64,000 bases of DNA from positions 62,001 to 126,000 of the forward strand of contig JAGTXK010000090.1 of the NCBI GenBank assembly GCA_019096195.1, written 5' to 3'. Positions 58,051-64,000 of the stretch are shown in pieces. A model generated the notes under the pieces. It was not told where the DNA came from. It worked only from the letters and a program-made list of their open reading frames with translations, and made no database searches. This DNA comes from Boletus sp. NGJ. Lineage: Eukaryota; Basidiomycota; Agaricomycetes; Boletales; Boletaceae. Position numbers and translations under genes: made by a program. How positions within the stretch are numbered: the stretch's first letter is position 1; the number at the start of each line of letters is the position of its first letter.

Positions 58051-59553
58051 ATGAGCGCGAACAAGTACGCCAACCTCCCTGATATCGTTCGTACCACACT
58101 TTCGTACCAATTCGTGCACTGATCTTGTCCATCCAAGGACACTGCACCGGACGTCTACGAGACAGAGGATGTCTTTCCATCATCTCACGACGACGTACGT
58201 TTCCCCATTCCACAATGTCAATACGCCGCCGATCTCTTTTAACAGGGTGGTGACTCTGACGACGATGAACCCTCCGCCGCACGTACCCGGGCGAGGGCAG
58301 CTGCCGATGGCACAGCGATGAGCCACGAAGAGCTCGATGTCAGCAACCTGATCAACCCCGAAGAAGCCAGCAAACGTTTCCGGAAAGCCGAGCGTGCCCG
58401 TACGTCCCCCTCTCCCGTCCATTCTGTGGAACTCATCGCACACGTGCTTCTTTTTTTTTGCTTTTCGTATCGTTTTTCGTCGACAGGTCGCCATCGTACG
58501 CGTTACGCGTACCCACCCTCGCCCTCGCCCTCATCGAGTCGTTCCAGCTCGTCCTCCCGTTCGCCCACCCGCACACTTCCCCTCCCCGCGCGTCTACGCG
58601 CTCTCCAAGCCGAACTCGCCGCACTGGAAGCGGAGCTCGAGGACCCGTCCAACCCGGCACTACAAGCGCGCGAAAAGGACGGGGAGGGCGTCGATCCAGG
58701 GGAGATGATTCGGGGATTGGTCGATGTGCGGAGACGGTTGGAGAAGGTGAGGAGGGGGAGAGAGGGGAGAGGGAGGTTAGTCGGTGTCGTCGTTGGTGAG
58801 GGTGAAGACAGGGATACGGACGAGGAGGACAAGGAAGGGGAGGACGATCAGGACAAGGTCGAGGGTGGGACGATCAAGGGTAGCGGGGACGTCCCGGGAG
58901 CGAGGAGCATCGTAGAAATGGACAAGCGGGTTGGGGAGCTCGAAAAGTTGGTCGGGTCTGTGAGCGCGACGTTGGACGAGGTGGGAGCGATTGTGCCATC
59001 GATGTCTATCTCTACGTCCGGGGGCTGACTCGTCGTTCCACAGGCTACGCCCCTCACGCCTCCGCTTTTACCGATGCTCATGCGGCTCAACAACCAGCTC
59101 ACACTGCTTACTCAACCGCGGCACATTGACTCGGTCTCTAGGCGACTCAAGTTGCTCCTTTCGGACTTGGAACGCGTGTCTGCCAGTCAAATACAAAAGC
59201 GCCAACAAGCGAACGGGGGCACTGGTACGTTGACCGTGCTTACCCCTGCCCAGGATGCCGTCCTCCCCTTGCTCTCGCGCCTCGCGCCATCTTTGCCTCA
59301 CATTCCTCATATTCTTACGCGATTGAGGACGCTTTCGGCCCTGCACGGATCCGCCGCCGAGTTCCAAAGCGCGGTCACAGCTCTCGAAGAGGAGCAGAGA
59401 CGGACGAGAGAAGCACTCGAGGCACTAAATGGCGCGGTTGCGAATGTCGAGGGCAGTTTAGAAGCAAATCGCACCACGGTTGCTGGCAATGTGAGCAGCC
59501 TCGAGGACAGGGTAGAGAGGGTGTTGAATAGATTAGAAGAGGTCACCAAGTAG
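58051..59553 (+). CDS. Dynamitin (dynactin subunit 2, p50)
   Basis: Start MSANKYANLPDI, then after a short intron DTAPDVYETEDVFPSSHDD, the conserved N-terminus of dynamitin; a second intron opens with GTACGT. Further in, EELDVSNLINPEEASKRFRK is typical of the family, followed by a low-complexity, Arg/Ser-rich insert. Coiled-coil stretches are LPARLRALQAELAALEAELE and the C-terminal FQSAVTALEEEQRRTREALE with SSLEDRVERVLNRLEEVTK. LLPMLMRLNNQLTLLTQPRH with IDSVSRRLKLLLSDLERV is the conserved central helix pair. Dynamitin forms the shoulder of dynactin, the cofactor of cytoplasmic dynein in nuclear movement and vesicle transport. The Glu/Asp/Gly-rich insert at 58,680-58,870 is longer than usual by eye. 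Stop 59551-59553. Confidence 0.88.
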
Positions 59554-59676
59554 ATGGCAGTGGACTCGGACTAGCGACGTAGATACCCCGTGAATTAACT
59601 TGATTCTACCGGATACGAGAAACACGTTGATAGCAATACATTGTGGAGACGTGTCCAGGATGTCAAACAAACTCGT

Positions 59677-60262
59677 TCAACCTTCGATGCCATACTCTTT
59701 TAGATACTCTCGTGCATGTTGTTTTGCTTCGTCGGATACATGCGGGTCTATCGAGGGCATGGTCAGGAACTGCGTGATGGTACAGAGAACCCGCGACATA
59801 CTGCGGAGGGATGCTTTGTATCCCCCAAGCACGCGTGCCTGGTGCTGATCGTCATTGTGTTCGGGATGTCTCTCGTGAATTCCGGCTGCCTGGAGCACCT
59901 CTTCAGCGTGCGCTTTGGCCTCCGCCGAGGTGTACGGGTCTGTATGGAAAATATACGTAAAACCGCCAAGCCACACAAGGCTAGAAAGCGAAACATACTG
60001 CTCAGAGTGGCCTTGTAGCCAGCGAGCACCCGTGTAGATTCTTCGGGGACATGTGCAGGCTCCGGCTCCGGCTCGTGCGTGGGCTCCATGTCTTGGCCCA
60101 TCTCCTTTAGTTTCTCCTTGGCGTGCTTTTTTGCCTCTGCAGAGACATTGGGGTTGCGGATGGCGGCCTTGAGACCTGCTGCAACGCGGGTTGTGTCCTT
60201 CGTATGTTCTAGGGGAGTATGTAAGGAAATGTGGAACAAAAGATCGAGTACGCACCAGACAT
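59677..60262 (-). CDS. Con-6 family protein with three repeats
   Basis: Four exons (60262-60256, 60208-59999, 59939-59802, 59747-59677) join to 141 residues. It contains three copies of the Con-6 motif: TRVAAGLKAAIRNPNVSAEA, TRVLAGYKATLSNPYTSAEA and ARVLGGYKASLRNPHVSDEA, each followed by a K-x-HA-x-E helix. An acidic/Pro linker (EPTHEPEPEPAHVPEE) parts repeats 1 and 2. Con-6 is a conidiation-specific small protein of Neurospora; wider fungal homologues are linked to spores and stress, and their biochemical role is unknown. The first coding exon is only 7 nt. Introns 2 and 3 interrupt repeats 2 and 3 at exactly the same place, in the Asn codon of the NP pair. Confidence 0.9.
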
Positions 60263-60681
60263 TGCGGACGAGGCAGGAAATACTTGGGATGAGGGGGTAT
60301 TCCGTCATATATACTCCTGTCTTGGATAGGGGGTTAGTCCTTTCCATGGCTTAGTAACAAGCACAGGTGAACACGAAGGAAAGGAGCTACAGAAAGGAGC
60401 TAATCAGTAGAGAGCGATCGGGCAAGAAAAAATGCAAACGCGCGACGATATGTTGCCCCGCAAATGTTGAAAGTACGAATCGCATGGGTGGTAGCCGGGA
60501 AGCGTCTAATGGCAGAAGGTCACGTGGCGGACTTTACTCCATCACGTGATTTGGGATCGAAACGATTATGTATTACGTAATAATCAACCTACACGTCTAC
60601 GCATATCCGTTGGTGACTCGGGTTTCATTCCAATCATCCGTTCCACGGCCGCCTGTCTCAACCACATTAATTATCCGGTGA
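60263..60681. other. Intergenic region between two minus-strand genes
   Basis: About 0.42 kb with the promoter side of the Con-6 gene and the 3' flank of the HbrB-like gene. Nothing else recognised. Confidence 0.45.
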
Positions 60682-62844
60682 CTACCAAGACAAAGGCCGC
60701 AACTTTACCTGAGCTTGATCCCAATTCATGGTCTCGTCGTCATCGTCGTCGTCGTCCTTTTCCTCATTCCCAGCTCCCAGTCCCCATCCTCCGGTGTTCG
60801 CGTGCTGTTGTGCCGACCGCGCAGATGGGACACCTCTCCGGTCATGATAGTCCATCGCGCCAACGCGCGGTGTCTCGTTTCCCTCGTCTCCACCCTCATC
60901 TTCAGCATCCGCGTACGCATCGTCCACTGGCACGTCTCCGCTGCCCGCGGGAGGCGTTGCCAGGGGCCATCCACCCTGCACTCAGAATCATCCGCTTCAC
61001 GTCGTGCCCTCCAATGCGGCCGCGACGGTCTCGTGGAATGCCGGCAGACAGAAAGCTCGGCGTGGAAGCACGAACCATCAGTCCACGCGTATACGATTCG
61101 CGTGAGGCAGGGTGAGGCGTGTGTGCTCGGGCGTGATGCTGAGCTTGCGAGAAAAGCCGGAAGAGATCTATGATGGCCGCCTCACCCGCGCTCAGTTCAA
61201 TGTCTGGCACGCGGAGCGAAAGGGTGGGTGAAGGCGGACGCACACGCCGCTCCGACGTCAGTACGAGTAACCTGCCTTGTATTGAGAAGACAGCATTGTC
61301 ATGAAGTACGATACACATACATTTGTTGTAGCCTTGGCTGACGGTAGGAGCCTAGTCTGACGAGGGTCTCTTTGCATTGCGTTGGTGAGAGTAGTGTATG
61401 CAGCCGGCTATGTAGGGGTACAACAATGCGGTCGCGGAACGCGCAGAGGGCGAGACTCCGAACGTCGATAGTCGGCGAAAAGGCTGTGTGCGACCCACCG
61501 GTCGGTCCAGCTTTAGTACCTTGACGTGTTGGTGAGCTACCACGGTGTTGTTTCGCAGTGCGGTGCAGAGACGTTAGCAGTGGGTCAGTTTGCAATGGTA
61601 GCAGAACCTAAGAGCCGCTTTGGTTGAGCGATACAATAACCGGCTGATTACACTCACTCCTTCGACATATGGCAATATATGGTCCCAGAAAAAGGACCAT
61701 AGTTCAACTAAGCGGCTGGGAAGCAATTCATCTGACAAGGAAACAATTTTCGCGTTTATGGTGACCATTCCTGCGCCGATCAATTCTCGCGCATCGGTCG
61801 CGAGAGTCATCAAAGCCCTTGAGGGCGACGCAGCTAGGACTGTTTGAATATGCCGTCTTACAAGAGTGTTGAGGTCCTCTCTGGGTAGCCGTCAGCGTGG
61901 CTAGCAAAGAACCTAGTGCAGAAACTCACATCGGTACACGTAACGGTTCCTCGTTGAACAGGGGTAGAACATGCACATGCAGCGTGCCCCAGGGATTATC
62001 CTTGTCCGACGCCGTCGCACCGCTTAAAGCGCTGATCCCATGGCTATGCGATGTGGCAGGCACGAGTGTGACGGTTGAAGGTGAGACGGATGGGGCCAAC
62101 GTCAGCGTCGATGCTGATGCGCTTGATGAGAGTGATGTTGTGATACCAGGATTGAGACCAGCGAGTGTGCCTAGTCGATGCATCTCTCGGGTGACTAGTT
62201 TGGTGTCGTAGGTACGTGTCGAGGGCTATGAGTGGTGAGTGGACAAGACTAGCGTGTTAACTCCGCCTGAACTCACCTTGGATGGCGATGTGTGGACCTT
62301 GTTCACGGCGCTTGAAGAAGCGGCAGTTGACATGTTTGGCATATATATAACCTTGTGCGCAGTTATTTCTGACCGAGAATGGGAGTGAGTCTGCGCTTTG
62401 GGATCAAGATGAGCGCGATGTGTTTGAGAAGGCGATGTTTTGCTGTGTAGGGCGGTGTTCAAAGGGAGAAAACCAAGGCGCCTTTGATGATACAATGCCT
62501 GATACAACGAACTTGACAAAAAGGGACCTGAGGTGTTCGGCGCCGCAGAGTCAAGATCTAGGCTATCATTAGCACAGAATCTAGCAATGAGCCGTTGTGC
62601 AGACGGCAATGGTCAGGACGGAGCGAGACAAACCCGGGAACTGCCCCATGTGGGGTAAGGCGGCTCGGGATTGGGGGGATGCGTCACTGGAGGTGCGACG
62701 GTGATCACTGCGACCCTGTCCGAGGCTGTCCGAGCCGCCTGGTGCATTGTCTCCGTGGTCACTGATACCACCATCGACCGACGCTCTAGCGCTCGGTGAC
62801 GACGGCTCGCTATCATATGACCATCTACTGAACCCACGGAGCAT
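60682..62844 (-). CDS. HbrB-family protein (TORC2 subunit, Bit61/PRR5-like)
   Basis: Multi-exon gene. Likely start at ATG 62844 (MLRGFSRWSYDSEPSSPSAR), then a Ser-rich part (STAASSSAVNKVHTSPSKV). The HbrB region lies at about 62,180-61,300: NPWGTLHVHVLPLFNEEPLR, DARELIGAGMVTINAKI, LLPSRLVELWSFFWDHILPY, TDPLLTSL, and DVRSLALCAFRDRIVVPLHS, a pattern close to the fungal HbrB domain, then RVPDIELSAGEAAIIDLFRL. The last exon ends with a poly-aspartate run (DDDDDDDE) and VKLRPLSW. HbrB/PRR5/Bit61 proteins are accessory subunits of the plasma-membrane kinase complex TORC2, which controls actin polarity and growth. Intron borders were not all fixed. An upstream start within 62,850-62,930 cannot be excluded. 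Confidence 0.8.
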
Positions 62845-63210
62845 TTCTGCCAGGCCAAGAGCTAGTTTTCGGTGCGGGCGTCGGCCAACGAGATGCGACG
62901 TGGCCGTGTGGGACGGGAAACATGTCAAAAGTCACCGACCTTGAACTAAATTGTAGCCGCGATAGTGTGGATGCTTGAAATTGAGTTGGTTATAGCCGGT
63001 GTCATCGTCGGCCTTGACGACGACGGATGCCTGCAGACCCCTAATAGTGGCTGTGCGTTGAGTTTAGCCTGGCCAGTTCAAAGTTCTGGGTGTCCGTAAA
63101 TACTGTACACAACGAGCCCCGTACGATACATGAGCCCCGCAATTCTGACCGTCTCGATTTACATTGTCGCGTTTTCGGTACTCTGCCGCGTTCAGTAAAC
63201 CTTGTCAGAT

Positions 63211-64000
63211 ATGCCATCGCTCTCCGACCGAATCGACCACCTCGCAGCGACCGCCAAAGCGATACGCACGTCTGCAGCTGCCATCGTTCCCAGCGAGGAC
63301 AACCCAATTCCCAGCGCGATTCCGTTTACCCGCGCCGTTCTCGATACTGCCCTCGGTGACCTCATTCGCGACATCGACGCTTCAGAACTTGGCCTTTTCA
63401 CGCTCGTACCTGCCCCAGATGCTGATGTGCGCAAGCAGCCAGACAACGCTACGCGTCGGAGTGAGCTTTCTCGCGTCGAGTTCCCTGGCGCCACGCCTCT
63501 CAGGAAGCAACCCGCGAAACGGGATGACATGTTGAAACCCAAGGAATACGAACCTGAGGTGTATGCGCATGCCGCGCTGAAGTACTTGGATCGATAGTAT
63601 GTGCTTTGCTGATTCTTTTTTTTTTTTCGATGTGCTGTAATCCACTCTCAGTCAGTCCATACGACCGATGCCGCGTGCTCGCTCTCAGGTGGTCGGAGTT
63701 ATCGAGCAACTCGATGAATCCCGGGGGAACATCGAGAGACTAGACAAGACCCTGCGAGAGGTTTGTCGCGTGTTGTACGAGTGAAAAAGACTGACCATCA
63801 TGTATTTGTAGCTGACTAGCGCAGGAGCCACTTCAGGTCCAACACCCCCAACTGCCAGCGTTTCTGAGGAGGAACGTCGGATCACTGACCTTCAGAATCG
63901 TCTCATAGAGCTACGAAACCAGGTGCGATTAATCTTTCATATCCGAAATCCACCTGATCTCAACATTCGCAGAAAGACGCTATCCTCCGATCAAACAATC
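63211..64000 (+). CDS. Probable DASH complex subunit Spc34 (partial at window end)
   Basis: Start MPSLSDRIDHLAATAKAIRT. FTRAVLDTALGDLIRDIDAS with ELGLFTLV resembles the start of Spc34, and the RRSELSRVEFPGATPLRKQP linker and VYAHAALKYLDRYQSIRPMP block follow. Introns at about 63,599-63,649, 63,760-63,810 and 63,922-63,971 join in frame. The third and fourth exons form a coiled coil: QVVGVIEQLDESRGNIERLD and EERRITDLQNRLIELRNQ, cut by the window end. The DASH ring holds kinetochores to spindle microtubules in fungal mitosis. The identification rests on weak sequence pattern plus length and coiled-coil placement; it could instead be another small coiled-coil protein. It is divergent from the HbrB-like gene. 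Confidence 0.55.

Noticed and set aside
1-64000. CRISPR arrays, bacterial operons, riboswitches
   Set aside because: No regularly spaced direct repeats or bacterial gene layout; all evidence points to a fungal nuclear genome.

Overview
The window looks like genomic DNA of a filamentous basidiomycete, most likely an Agaricomycete. Genes are dense and mostly split by short introns (about 45-65 nt, GT-AG with occasional GC-AG). The content is typically fungal: class IV-type chitin synthase, DUF3712 membrane protein, Con-6 protein, medusa-like regulator, F-box proteins of the mushroom type, alcohol-oxidase-like GMC enzyme, DASH and TORC2 subunits.

Layout. 1-5.5 kb holds a broken DIRS-like (tyrosine-recombinase) retrotransposon fossil, which abuts and appears to have cut the 3' end of a DUF3712 gene (minus). 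6.9-7.9 kb is an unrecognised disordered nuclear-type protein. 8.6-11.4 kb is an alcohol-oxidase-like GMC oxidoreductase. 11.5-19 kb is a housekeeping block: clamp-loader RFC subunit (yeast Rfc5/human RFC3), LSM2, and on the other strand the long TPR protein SKI3. 19.4-23 kb carries two divergent P-loop GTPases of one AIG1-like family; a third copy lies at 51.7-52.5 kb. 23.4-25.7 kb is a CDKN3-type phosphatase, followed by chitin synthase (25.9-29.4 kb). 30.3-31.6 kb is a WD40 protein, divergent from a very long DOCK-type GEF (32-39.2 kb). 39.5-43 kb holds a medusa-like regulator and Mediator subunit 27. 43-45.5 kb is gene-poor. 45.5-55.5 kb: LETM1-like mitochondrial protein, two F-box proteins, the third GTPase, WDR83/MORG1 and a dysferlin-domain peroxin. 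55.6-64 kb: amino-acid permease, an intron-containing tRNA-Ser(GCT), dynamitin, a triple-repeat Con-6 protein, an HbrB/Bit61-like TORC2 subunit, and the start of a probable DASH Spc34.

How genes relate. Most are independent housekeeping genes. LSM2 and SKI3 (both RNA decay) converge tail to tail with about 140 bp between stops; the peroxin and the permease share a 111-bp intergenic promoter; chitin synthase, DOCK GEF and the TORC2 subunit all concern polarised growth but show no operon-like logic. The most distinctive signals are the three dispersed GTPases that share an unusual signature and, in two of them, a C-terminal helical motif; the truncated DUF3712 gene beside the retroelement; the repeat-locked introns of the Con-6 gene; the tRNA intron; and an apparent one-base frameshift in the medusa-like gene. 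All splice sites were read by eye and no database search was run.
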